From: Paenibacillus silviterrae
GTDB lineage: Bacteria; Bacillota; Bacilli; Paenibacillales; NBRC-103111
Assembly (NCBI RefSeq): GCF_030167925.1
Contig: NZ_JASKUT010000001.1
Span: forward strand, 496,001 to 560,000
Length of the DNA: 64,000 bases
Direction of reading: 5' to 3'
Shown: positions 1 to 8,056 of the stretch, in pieces
Position numbering within the stretch: position 1 is the stretch's first letter
Layout of the letters: each line of letters begins with the position of its first letter
The notes under the pieces: generated by a model
Told to the model about the DNA's origin: nothing
The model's database searches: none
What the model saw: the letters and a program-made list of their open reading frames with translations, nothing else
Program-made: the position numbers and the translations under genes

Positions 1-2125
1 GAACGAAGCCATCCTAGGCAACCTGAACACGCTTGATAAAGTCAGGTATGCTATGGATGAGCAGCTGAAGCGAGTGGAGGATACCACCTACCAATTGATG
101 ATCGAAGATAATCGCCTTTCCCAATATAGGGTTTCCGAGGAACACGGGTATAAGGCTTGGGGGATTGTTAGAGAAATCAAGAAGTATCAAAAAATCAATC
201 CGTTTGTCCATGAAATATGGTTGTATTATCACGGAGAAGCCTCGGTTTATTCCAATAGCAGCGTGTATTCGCTTTCGCTGCTCGCCGGGGATATATATCA
301 GTTTGCGGATTGGCCTAAGGAGCAGCTGATCAAGGATCTCAGCACCTTATCCAAGCAGCTGGTTAAGCCCCCCGCCCAGGATCTGCGCGGACAGGACCGT
401 TATCTGCGAATTGTGGTTCCTGTGCTTCCTTACGAGAATAAGCCTTATGCGACCGTTGTTTACTTAATTAAAGAGAAATCCGTCGAACAGCTGCTCGAGA
501 GCTACAGCTCCACCGGGGGCTCCACCTGGGTTCTTGACCAGGATAACCGGGTCATCGCCGGGGTAGGAAATACGGCTGAGCTCACTCCGGACAGCATCAG
601 TGCTCTATCCCTCGCGCATTCAGGGCAATCCTCCCAAAGGATTACACTGGGTAAGGAAGAGCAGTATCTTTTTATTATGCAATCGAAGCAAACCGGCTGG
701 AAATACGTTACCCTGCTGCCTGTTACGAATGTGCTCGGCAAGGTGGAGCAGGCCCAAACGATCTTTATTTATGGGGTTGCCGCCGTCTTATTCATTGGCT
801 GTGTCATTGTATTCTTAGGCATGCGCTGGAATTACTGGCCGATTCGCCTGCTGAAAAGGGAAACGGAGCAAATGCTTTCGGCTGTTGAGCCGATGAACGA
901 GCTGGAAACCGTGCGATATGCCATCAGCTCTCTGTCCCTTCAGAACCGGAAGCTGGACGAGCAGGTAAGAAGTCGTGACGCTGCAGCACGAAAGCAGCTG
1001 GTCCTCTCCTTGATTAAGGGGGACTTCACTTCCTCGGAGGAGCTGCGGCTTTACGGCGAAGAGATGGGGCTGCCGATTCACGGAACGCGCTTCCGGGTGG
1101 TCATCGTTCAGCTTGCTTCGAGGATTCAGGAACGGGATTCGGATTTGACGTTTCAAAGAATTGAGGATTTATTGCCGAAGCAGTGGCAAGGGTTGGGTAC
1201 CGAGCATGTAGAGCAAAATAAATATATATTTCTTATGGCAACGGATGACATGGAGGACCACGTATTTACTGCCATAGTCCGCGAATTTAGGGAGTCTCTG
1301 CGTGCCGTCTCCCAAGACGCCGTCACGCTGGGGGCAGGGAACGAAAGTACTTTGCCGGAAATTCCCCGGTCGTACCTGGAAGCCAATACAGCCATCGGCT
1401 ACCGCTTCCTGCATGGGGTCGACCGGGTCATTGAGTATAAAGACATTCCGTCCAACCGCCATTTGGAAGAGTATCCGCTTGATGACATGGAGAGCTTGGC
1501 ACAGTCCATTCGAACGGGGAACGGAGCCAAGGTGGAAGCCTGTCTATCTGCGATGCTGCAATTTATAAGGGAGAAGCAGCCGCCGCTTATTGTCGCTCGG
1601 AGTCTCTGTTTGGACATCATCCGAACTGTCAACAGGTCCTGGAATGAGCTGGAGCTGCAGGACCAAGGTTCAAGCGGGTACCCCGACGTTTTTTCCCTGG
1701 AGCAGCTGGATACGATCGATGATTTTGAGCAGCTGATCAAATCCATGTGCTTCGACTTGTGCGCCGCCTTTAGGAGCGTACAGGAGGAAGGTACGGGATC
1801 GGTTCAACGTTCGGTGGAGCAGATGAAGGAATACATTCGGGATCATTACCGGGAGTGCGAGTTTACCTTTCAGAGCATGGCTTTGCATTTCCAAATGGCG
1901 CTCCCGAATTTAAGCCAATATTTTAAGGACCACACCGGGGAGACGTTATTGGATTATACGACCAGCTTGAGAATGGAAGCTGCGAAGCAGCTGCTTACTG
2001 AGCAGGATTGGCCGCTGAAGACCATCGCGGAGCAGGTCGGCTACTATAACGTATCCAGCTTTATCCGGCGCTTTAAGCAATTGGTGGGTATGACCCCAGG
2101 TGAATACCGTGCGAGAAGGGACTAG
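1..2125 (+). CDS. AraC-family regulator with extracellular sensor domain (5' partial)
   Basis: The reading frame is open from base 2 with no stop, so the gene begins before the window and its first membrane segment is missing. What remains starts inside an extracellular sensor region. A hydrophobic segment follows at about 770-830 (IFIYGVAAVLFIGCVIVFLG), then a cytoplasmic linker, and the last 100 or so residues form an AraC/HTH_18 domain with the family signature GYYNVSSFIRRFK followed by MTPGEYR. This is the architecture of Bacillus-group YesS-like one-component regulators that sense extracellular sugars and activate an adjacent transporter operon. The next gene is a sugar-binding lipoprotein at 2737, a plausible target. 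The stop codon lies inside the terminator at 2119-2148. Family assignment is secure; the ligand is unknown. Confidence 0.9.
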   Translation, partial: NEAILGNLNTLDKVRYAMDEQLKRVEDTTYQLMIEDNRLSQYRVSEEHGYKAWGIVREIKKYQKINPFVHEIWLYYHGEASVYSNSSVYSLSLLAGDIYQFADWPKEQLIKDLSTLSKQLVKPPAQDLRGQDRYLRIVVPVLPYENKPYATVVYLIKEKSVEQLLESYSSTGGSTWVLDQDNRVIAGVGNTAELTPDSISALSLAHSGQSSQRITLGKEEQYLFIMQSKQTGWKYVTLLPVTNVLGKVEQAQTIFIYGVAAVLFIGCVIVFLGMRWNYWPIRLLKRETEQMLSAVEPMNELETVRYAISSLSLQNRKLDEQVRSRDAAARKQLVLSLIKGDFTSSEELRLYGEEMGLPIHGTRFRVVIVQLASRIQERDSDLTFQRIEDLLPKQWQGLGTEHVEQNKYIFLMATDDMEDHVFTAIVREFRESLRAVSQDAVTLGAGNESTLPEIPRSYLEANTAIGYRFLHGVDRVIEYKDIPSNRHLEEYPLDDMESLAQSIRTGNGAKVEACLSAMLQFIREKQPPLIVARSLCLDIIRTVNRSWNELELQDQGSSGYPDVFSLEQLDTIDDFEQLIKSMCFDLCAAFRSVQEEGTGSVQRSVEQMKEYIRDHYRECEFTFQSMALHFQMALPNLSQYFKDHTGETLLDYTTSLRMEAAKQLLTEQDWPLKTIAEQVGYYNVSSFIRRFKQLVGMTPGEYRARRD

Positions 2126-2148
2126 TTCTTCGGGACTGGTCCTTTTTC
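2119..2148 (+). terminator. Rho-independent terminator of the AraC gene
   Basis: An 8-bp stem (GGACTAGT with ACTGGTCC, one G-T pair) is followed by TTTTT. It overlaps the stop codon of the AraC gene. Confidence 0.75.
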
Positions 2149-2190
2149 TTTGAATGAGGGTGATCGAAGGGGGCTTTTTCCAGCGTCAGG

Positions 2191-2612
2191 GACCCTATAG
2201 TGGCAAATGTGCGATTATTGATGTCCAGAAAGCTGGAATGGGCGACTGTAGTGGCAGAAGTGCGATTAGGCGTGCTCGAAGGCAGCTTTTTCAACCCTGG
2301 GGGACCCTATAGTGGCAAATATGCGATTATTGATGTCCAGAAAGCCGGAATGAGCGTCTGTAGTGGCAGAATTGCTATTAGGCGTGCTCGAAGGCAGCCT
2401 TTTCAACCCTGGGGGACCCTATAGTGGCAAATATGCGATTATTGATGTCCAGATAGCTGGAATGAGCGTCTGTAGTGGCAGAATTGCTATTAGGCGTGCT
2501 CGAAGGCAGCTTTTTCAACCCTGGGGGACCCTATAGTGGCAAATATGCGATTATTGATGTCCAGAAAGCTGGAATAAGCCTCTGCAGTGGCAGAAATGCG
2601 ATTAGGGAAGCC
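2191..2612. repeat. Array 1: 112-bp tandem repeat carrying eight 20-bp palindromes
   Basis: Almost four tandem copies of a 112-bp unit fill the gap between the AraC gene and the binding-protein gene. Each unit starts at GACCCTATAG (2191, 2303, 2415, 2527). Each holds two imperfect 20-bp palindromes of consensus TARTNGCANNTNTGCNATTA, starting at 2198, 2249, 2310, 2361, 2422, 2473, 2534 and 2585. Spacing alternates strictly between 51 and 61 bp. The first palindrome of a unit is TAGTGGCAAATATGCGATTA; the second is the TAGTGGCAGAATTGCTATTA type. The short reading frames through it exist only because 112-bp repeats leave frames open. The remaining 2613-2736 holds only the leader and ribosome-binding site of the next gene. 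A second array with identical geometry lies at 18370-18790. Confidence 0.95.
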
Positions 2613-2736
2613 TGCGGGCCGCCGTTCTTAATAAAAACGGCATATAAATAGTGGGCATTGAGGCATGGGGAGGTTGCTGGTAAAGTGATGGGGCAAGACG
2701 AACAAGACGACTATGACATAACCAGGAGGTCAAGGC

Positions 2737-4251
2737 ATGAGAAACAGATTCAGTAAAACCGTCCTCGTTCCCGTACTGGTACTATCCTTAGCAGCGGGCT
2801 GCGCGCAAGCTCCGGGAAGAACCAACGGAAGCGATAACACAGCCGGAAACGACGCGGGCACCGGAAGCATCAGCATCATGATCAATCTTCACAACCCGGA
2901 GGTGCCGTCCGACAAAATTGAAAAATTACTGGAGGAAAAAACGAACACGCAGCTGGACATCCAATGGGTACCCGACGGTACTTATAACGATAAGCTCTAT
3001 GCAGCGTTTGCTACCGGCTCCTTGCCGCAGGTGGTATACGCTCAAATCAGCAACTTCCGCGAGGCTATTATTGACGGCCAGTTCTGGGAAGTCGGTCCCC
3101 TGCTGAAGGATTATCCGAACCTGAACCAGTTGAAGCCGGAGGTACTGAAGAATACGGCGGTGAACGGGAAAATTTACTCCCTGTACCAGGAATCGCCTAT
3201 CTCGCGCCAGGGAGTCGTTTACCGGAAGGATTGGGCCGATCAATTAGGAATTAAAGCTCCGGAGACGCTGGAAGAGCTCTACAGCATGATGAAGCAGTTT
3301 AAGGAAAACGATCCGGATAAGAACGGGAAAAACGACACCATCGGTTTAACGGACCGCAATGACTTCGTGTACGGTGCGTTCAAGACGCTCGCTTCCTACC
3401 ATGGAACGCCTAACAATTGGGGAGTGCAGGATGGCAAGCTGCAGCCTGACTTCATGTTCCCTGCTTACATCGATACAATGAAGTACATCCAGAAGCTTCA
3501 CAAAGAAGGCATCATCAATCAGGATTTCCCTGTAACCAGCAAGACGGATCAACAAAACCTGTTTATCTCGGGAAAAGCCGGGGTTTATATCGGATCCATG
3601 CAGGATGTAGTCAGCCTTCAGGATAAGATTGCCGGAGTGAATCCAAAGGCTCAGCTTGACGTACTGAACCGCATCAAAGGGCCGAAAGGCGAAGGCATCT
3701 GGGCGCTTCCGGGCTATGGAGCGGTGGTCTTATTCCCGAAATCATCTGTGAAGACTGAGAAGGAGCTAAAGGACATACTGGCGTTCTATGATAAATTAAT
3801 GAGCCCGGAGCTTGCAAATCTGCTCGTTTACGGCGTAGAGAATACTCACTATAAGCTGGTGGAAGGGTCCAAGGTTTCCAGGGTTGAGGATAATAAGCTT
3901 ATCGATAAGGAAGTGAAGCCTTACAATTCGCTTCGCATCGGAGGTCCGAGCACCATTAAGCTTCTGGAGCAATTCTATAGCAATCCGATCCAGCTAAAGG
4001 CAGAGGGGCTAGTAAAGGACAATGAGAAATTTTTAATTCATGATCCTACCGCTCCGCTGTTTTCCGCGACCTACACGGAGCGGTCGGCTAAGCTTCAAGA
4101 GATCATCAAGGACGCGACTTACCGGTTTATGCTTGGCAGTCTGGACGAGCAGGGGTTCAAGAAAGAGGTGGAGAGATGGCGTAAGGAAGGCGGAGACAAA
4201 ATTACGGAAGAATACAACGCCGCTTACTCCACAAGTCAGAACGCGAAATAA
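2737..4251 (+). CDS. Extracellular solute-binding lipoprotein (LipO/AlgQ-like), orphan
   Basis: A 504-residue lipoprotein with a signal peptide ending in lipobox LAAGC (Cys22), so it should be anchored outside the membrane. It belongs to the large binding proteins that serve LplB/YtcP-type oligosaccharide importers. A calcium-loop-like DPDKNGKNDT at about residue 192 is typical of this group; the AlgQ alginate-binding proteins carry a similar EF-hand-like loop. A clear AGGAGG ribosome-binding site precedes the ATG. No permease is adjacent; the nearest pair is at 6163-8018, whose own binding protein (8057) is visibly a paralogue (shared LEEKTNT, FWEVGP and LKNT blocks). It therefore either shares those permeases or has partners outside the window. 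The palindrome array lies directly upstream. Confidence 0.92.
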   Translation: MRNRFSKTVLVPVLVLSLAAGCAQAPGRTNGSDNTAGNDAGTGSISIMINLHNPEVPSDKIEKLLEEKTNTQLDIQWVPDGTYNDKLYAAFATGSLPQVVYAQISNFREAIIDGQFWEVGPLLKDYPNLNQLKPEVLKNTAVNGKIYSLYQESPISRQGVVYRKDWADQLGIKAPETLEELYSMMKQFKENDPDKNGKNDTIGLTDRNDFVYGAFKTLASYHGTPNNWGVQDGKLQPDFMFPAYIDTMKYIQKLHKEGIINQDFPVTSKTDQQNLFISGKAGVYIGSMQDVVSLQDKIAGVNPKAQLDVLNRIKGPKGEGIWALPGYGAVVLFPKSSVKTEKELKDILAFYDKLMSPELANLLVYGVENTHYKLVEGSKVSRVEDNKLIDKEVKPYNSLRIGGPSTIKLLEQFYSNPIQLKAEGLVKDNEKFLIHDPTAPLFSATYTERSAKLQEIIKDATYRFMLGSLDEQGFKKEVERWRKEGGDKITEEYNAAYSTSQNAK

Positions 4252-4274
4252 CCCATTATCGCATATAGCTTTGC

Positions 4275-4308
4275 TAAAGGCCGCCTTTATGGCGGCCTTC
4301 TTCGTTTT
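4275..4308 (+). terminator. Rho-independent terminator after the binding protein
   Basis: A perfect 9-bp stem (AAGGCCGCC with GGCGGCCTT) with loop TTTAT is followed by a T-rich stretch. Confidence 0.85.
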
Positions 4309-4397
4309 GGGAACTGAAATATCAATATACGTTGACGGGAATATTCCCTGAATGATATATTCAATTGTGATCGATAAATAGCATGAGGAGGAGAATC

Positions 4398-4916
4398 ATG
4401 GCAATCAATCAGACGACGCAAGAGAACGGGCAACTGGTCATCATCCGCGAAATCCAAGCGCCTCGTGAATTGGTGTTTAAGGTTTGGACGGAAGCCGAGC
4501 ATTTGAAGCATTGGTGGGGTCCTAGAGGCTTTGAGCTTACCGTAGCTCATTTGGAAGTAAAGCCGGGGGGACATTTTCACTACAAGATGAGCTCTGCCGA
4601 AGGACAGGTGATGTGGGGACGCTTCGAATACCGTGAGGTGAAAGCTCCTGAGAGGATTGTCTTTATTAATGCTTTTTCTAACGAAGCGGGGGACGTCGTA
4701 CGTTCGCCCTTCAGTGAGATTTACCCGCTCGAAATTCTTAATACGTTGACGCTTACAGAGATGGAAGGTCGTACGCTGTTAACGCTGCGGGGAGGTCCTC
4801 TCCAGGCGACCGAAGAAGAACGTGCATTCTACGAAGGCATGTTCGAGTCCATGAAGATGGGCTTCGGCGGCACGTTCGATCAGCTGGAGCAGTATTTGAA
4901 GGAAGCGCTTGTGTAA
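4398..4916 (+). CDS. SRPBCC / AHSA1-like domain protein
   Basis: A 172-residue single-domain protein of the START/SRPBCC superfamily, AHSA1-like branch. The typical opening is visible: REIQAPRELVFKVWTEAEHLKHWWGP, here quoted only in part as ELVFKVWTEAEHLKHWW, followed by GRFEYREVKAPERIVF and a C-terminal helix GTFDQLEQYLKEA. These proteins form a hydrophobic cavity that binds small ligands, and bacterial members are rarely characterised. The start at 4398 is preferred over the in-frame ATG at 4383 because the AGGAGGAGA ribosome-binding site lies between the two. It is followed 57 bp later by an APH-like kinase. It has no obvious link to the sugar genes around it. Confidence 0.88.
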   Translation: MAINQTTQENGQLVIIREIQAPRELVFKVWTEAEHLKHWWGPRGFELTVAHLEVKPGGHFHYKMSSAEGQVMWGRFEYREVKAPERIVFINAFSNEAGDVVRSPFSEIYPLEILNTLTLTEMEGRTLLTLRGGPLQATEEERAFYEGMFESMKMGFGGTFDQLEQYLKEALV

Positions 4917-4973
4917 ATTTCAGATCGGAGCAGGAAATAAAGAAAACCATTATACTCCAAACGAGGTGAAGCA

Positions 4974-5876
4974 ATGATACGTGATCAGGATAGGGAGTTT
5001 GGAAGGGTCATCAGGAACTGCTTTCCGGAGGTAGAGATCCGTACGATGGAATGGCTGGGCGAAGGCATGAGGAGCACTGCTCTGCTTATCAATGATGAGT
5101 GGGTTTTCCGATTTCCGAAAAGCCTGCAGGCAGCAGATGAGCTAGGGAAGGAGATTCAGCTGTTGCCGCGATTAATCCCCCATGTATCGGCAGCCATTCC
5201 GGAATTCGTGCATGTCGGAAAGCAAGACAATGAACTGCCCTTCGTGGGTTATCGTAAACTGCCCGGACAGCTGCTCGGAGAGGATGAGCTTCCGTCCCTT
5301 TCCGATGAAGCGCAGAACAGATTGGCCGCTCAAATTGCCGTGTTCATGGAGGAGGTAAGCTCTTTTCCGGTGGAGTGGGCAAGGGAGGCAGGCGTTCCTG
5401 AACGCTGTATGAAGACGGATTATATTAACTTATGGACCGATGTGCAGGAACAGGTATTCCCGAGGCTCGACGAAGCCTTGAAGGGGTACATTGCGGGTCG
5501 ATTTGAAGCATATTTGGGTAACCCGGACTACTTCCGTTATGTTCCCGCTTTAATTCATGGCGACCTGTCTCCGGATCATTTTCTCATCGATCCGAATACC
5601 GGCGACCTGACAGGAATTATCGATTTTGGCGACGCTGTCGTGTGCGATAGGGATTATGACTATGTGTACCTGCTGGAGGATGGCGGGGAGACGTTTGTAC
5701 GCCAAGTGATGATTTATAAAGGTGTAGCCGACCCGGATGCCTGTATCAGGAAGGTTTCGCTATGGGTTACCTTTGATCAGCTCCGTTATGTGCTGGAGGG
5801 AATCCAAACGGGAAACCAGGATTGGGTTGAAGAGGGGATCGATTTGCTAAGGCAGGAGATGGAAGAACAGTGTTGA
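4974..5876 (+). CDS. Aminoglycoside phosphotransferase (APH)-family kinase
   Basis: A 300-residue protein of the APH/choline-kinase fold. The catalytic loop is LIHGDLSPDHFL (Asp197) and the metal-binding DFG motif is IIDFGDA (Asp218). The N-terminal lobe contains FRFPKS, giving the ATP-anchoring Lys at about 49. The length fits small-molecule kinases of the Mph/APH group, but this fold phosphorylates many hydroxylated substrates, so antibiotic resistance cannot be inferred. The start at ATG 4974 has a GAGGTG ribosome-binding site. It is probably co-transcribed with the SRPBCC gene 57 bp upstream and is closed by the terminator at 5919-5947. Confidence 0.88.
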   Translation: MIRDQDREFGRVIRNCFPEVEIRTMEWLGEGMRSTALLINDEWVFRFPKSLQAADELGKEIQLLPRLIPHVSAAIPEFVHVGKQDNELPFVGYRKLPGQLLGEDELPSLSDEAQNRLAAQIAVFMEEVSSFPVEWAREAGVPERCMKTDYINLWTDVQEQVFPRLDEALKGYIAGRFEAYLGNPDYFRYVPALIHGDLSPDHFLIDPNTGDLTGIIDFGDAVVCDRDYDYVYLLEDGGETFVRQVMIYKGVADPDACIRKVSLWVTFDQLRYVLEGIQTGNQDWVEEGIDLLRQEMEEQC

Positions 5877-5918
5877 AATGGCCGCCAAGATAACGTTGGT
5901 CTGCCGTACTAAGAGCAG

Positions 5919-5947
5919 GAGCCGCTTCCCCGGGAAGCGGCTTTTTT
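5919..5947 (+). terminator. Rho-independent terminator
   Basis: GCCGCTTCCC pairs with CGGGAAGCGGC and is followed by TTTTTT. It ends the SRPBCC/APH unit. The following 215 bp up to 6162 hold only a possible -10 (TATGAT, 6084-6089) and the ribosome-binding site of the next operon. Confidence 0.9.
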
Positions 5948-6162
5948 GGCGTTCCGACAACGAAAAAGCAACCAGTGACAACGAGTGCAACAAATGACAA
6001 TCGCAGGCGCATCGCGGCAAAAGCGGCAGGAGGCCGGCGATCTGAACAAGCAGGGACTATCGACGGCAATCGATGACCCCCGGTATGATGAAGCTACAGT
6101 TTCACAAGCCCTTAGCAGGTAAGCAGAATGGATTTATGGAGAAATGAAAGGAAGGAAGCAGC

Positions 6163-7116
6163 ATGCAAACAAGTATGAAAGCGCGGGCCGTTAGGTCATC
6201 GAATGTCAGGCCGTCGACAATGATGGGCAGGCTGGCGCGGAACCGTTGGCTTTATTTCATGGTCCTCCCTGGCCTCTTGTACTTTCTTATTTTCAAGTAC
6301 TGGCCGATGTACGGAATCTTCATCGCATTTAAAGACTACCAGCCGTTTCTGGGCTTCTGGGACAGTCCGTTTGTAGGACTTAAGCACTTCGAGCGTCTAT
6401 TTGGCGATTCGAACTTTATCGTTCTGTTTCGGAATACGTTGATTCTAGCCACCTACAATATTTTGTTTTTCTTTCCGCTGCCGATCGTGATCGCGCTGAT
6501 GCTCAATGAGCTGAGGCAGGAGTTCATGAAGCGCATCGTTCAAACGCTGGTTTATATTCCTCACTTTATGTCATGGGTCGTCGTCGTCGGGATAGCTTAT
6601 ATCTTCTTAACGACGGAAGGCGGCATTGTGAATGAACTGCTTGTCCGTTTCGGCGGGGAAAAAATCAATTTCCTTGTCAGCAACGAATGGTTCCGGACGA
6701 TCATTACCGCTGAAGTGATATGGAAGGAAACCGGCTGGGGCACGATCATCTTCCTGGCGGCGCTGGCGGGCGTTGACCCGCAGCTGTATGAAGCGGCACG
6801 CATGGATGGGGCGAATCGGCTCCGCCAGCTGTGGCATATTACACTGCCGGCCATTCGCAGCACGATCGTCATCTTGTTGATCCTTAGGCTGGGGCATTTT
6901 CTAGATACGGGCTTCGAGCAAATCTTCCTGATGCTGAACGCGATGAACCGCGAGGTCGGAGAAGTATTCGATACGTATGTCTACTCGGTCGGGATCAGCC
7001 AAGGACAATACAGCTTCAGTACGGCGGTCGGTTTGTTTAAATCGGTAATCGGGCTGATCCTGGTCGTTGTGTCCAATTATTTAGCCAAGAAATTCGGAGA
7101 AGAAGGTATTTACTAG
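6163..7116 (+). CDS. ABC sugar importer permease, LplB-type
   Basis: A 317-residue inner-membrane permease of the LplB/AlgM1 group with about six hydrophobic segments. The cytoplasmic EAA loop that docks the ATPase is EAARMDGANRLRQLWHITLP. The N-terminal KYWPMYGIFIAFKDYQPF block and C-terminal YLAKKFGEEG ending are characteristic of this group, which imports oligosaccharides (for example unsaturated rhamnogalacturonan fragments in Bacillus). An AGGAAGG ribosome-binding site precedes the ATG. It is first in an operon with a second permease (7137) and a binding lipoprotein (8057), and the AraC membrane sensor at 9697 follows. No ATPase gene is nearby. Confidence 0.95.
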   Translation: MQTSMKARAVRSSNVRPSTMMGRLARNRWLYFMVLPGLLYFLIFKYWPMYGIFIAFKDYQPFLGFWDSPFVGLKHFERLFGDSNFIVLFRNTLILATYNILFFFPLPIVIALMLNELRQEFMKRIVQTLVYIPHFMSWVVVVGIAYIFLTTEGGIVNELLVRFGGEKINFLVSNEWFRTIITAEVIWKETGWGTIIFLAALAGVDPQLYEAARMDGANRLRQLWHITLPAIRSTIVILLILRLGHFLDTGFEQIFLMLNAMNREVGEVFDTYVYSVGISQGQYSFSTAVGLFKSVIGLILVVVSNYLAKKFGEEGIY

Positions 7117-7136
7117 AAAAGGAGCGTTGAAAGGCC

Positions 7137-8018
7137 ATGCCGCTCAAGCCAAGCTGGGGTAGCCGAATATTCGATAGCTTGAACATGCTGCTGTTGATCG
7201 TGTTCGCTTTGCTTACCGTCATCCCCTTTATTTATGTCATCGCCGGCTCGTTCGCCACACAGAAGGAATTGCTGCTGCGGGGATTCATCTTATTCCCGAC
7301 GGAGTTCACGCTGGATGCGTACAAGTATATTTTCTCTACGCAAACCCTTGTCAGAAGCTTGCTGGTTACCGTTTACATTACGCTTGCAGGAACGCTGATC
7401 AACATTTTCTTTACGTGTCTGATGGCGTATCCGCTTGCCCGAAAGGATATGGATTTCCGCAAGCCGATCCTGATGCTGGTCGTGTTCACGATGCTGTTCG
7501 GCGGCGGGATGATCCCGACGTTTCTGGTCGTCAAGCAGCTGGGGATGATCAATACCTATTGGTCCCTGCTGATCCCAGGCGCTATCAGTGCCTTCAACCT
7601 GATCATTATGCGGAATTTCTTTCAGCAGCTGCCGGACGGCCTTGAGGAATCGGCCAAAATTGACGGCTGCAACGACTTGGGCATCTTTTTCCGCATCGTG
7701 CTGCCTCTGTCTATGCCTGCCATTGCGACCTTCTCGTTATTTTACGCGGTAGGTCACTGGAATACGTTCTTCAACGCGGTGCTGTATATCAATGATAATA
7801 CGAAGTGGCCGATTCAAGTGCTCCTACGACAAATCGTGATTCTGGCTTCCGGCGGTATAGGCGATTCCGCCGCCATGGAAGCGGATTATGTCCCTCCGCC
7901 GGAGCAGTCGGTGAAGATGGCGGTCATTGTGGTATCGACGCTGCCGATCCTGCTGGTATACCCGTTTTTGCAGAAGCACTTTGCCAAAGGGGTATTGCTG
8001 GGCTCGGTTAAAGGTTGA
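7137..8018 (+). CDS. ABC sugar importer permease, YtcP/LplC-type
   Basis: A 293-residue permease, partner of the LplB-type permease that ends 20 bp upstream. It has about six membrane segments, the EAA loop ESAKIDGCNDLGIFFRIVLP, the MLFGGGMIPTFLVVK block and the near-invariant C-terminus KGVLLGSVKG of this family. The GGAG ribosome-binding site sits 12 bp before the ATG, slightly long. The 38-bp gap to the binding-protein gene supports one operon. Confidence 0.95.
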   Translation: MPLKPSWGSRIFDSLNMLLLIVFALLTVIPFIYVIAGSFATQKELLLRGFILFPTEFTLDAYKYIFSTQTLVRSLLVTVYITLAGTLINIFFTCLMAYPLARKDMDFRKPILMLVVFTMLFGGGMIPTFLVVKQLGMINTYWSLLIPGAISAFNLIIMRNFFQQLPDGLEESAKIDGCNDLGIFFRIVLPLSMPAIATFSLFYAVGHWNTFFNAVLYINDNTKWPIQVLLRQIVILASGGIGDSAAMEADYVPPPEQSVKMAVIVVSTLPILLVYPFLQKHFAKGVLLGSVKG

Positions 8019-8056
8019 AGATATAATAGTCTTATGAGAAAAGGGAGGATTTACAG

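Noticed and set aside
2191..2612. CRISPR array
   Set aside because: The 20-bp palindromes with 31- and 41-bp gaps superficially resemble one, but the gaps are themselves repeated in every 112-bp unit rather than unique, and there are no cas genes. The same holds for 18370-18790.
4974..5876. Antibiotic-resistance kinase
   Set aside because: The APH fold is clear, but no substrate-specific residues can be recognised, and neighbours are metabolic.
5886..5900. A copy of the ATAACGTT element after the APH gene
   Set aside because: It lies upstream of a terminator, without a second half 21 bp away or a -10 box, so chance is likely.
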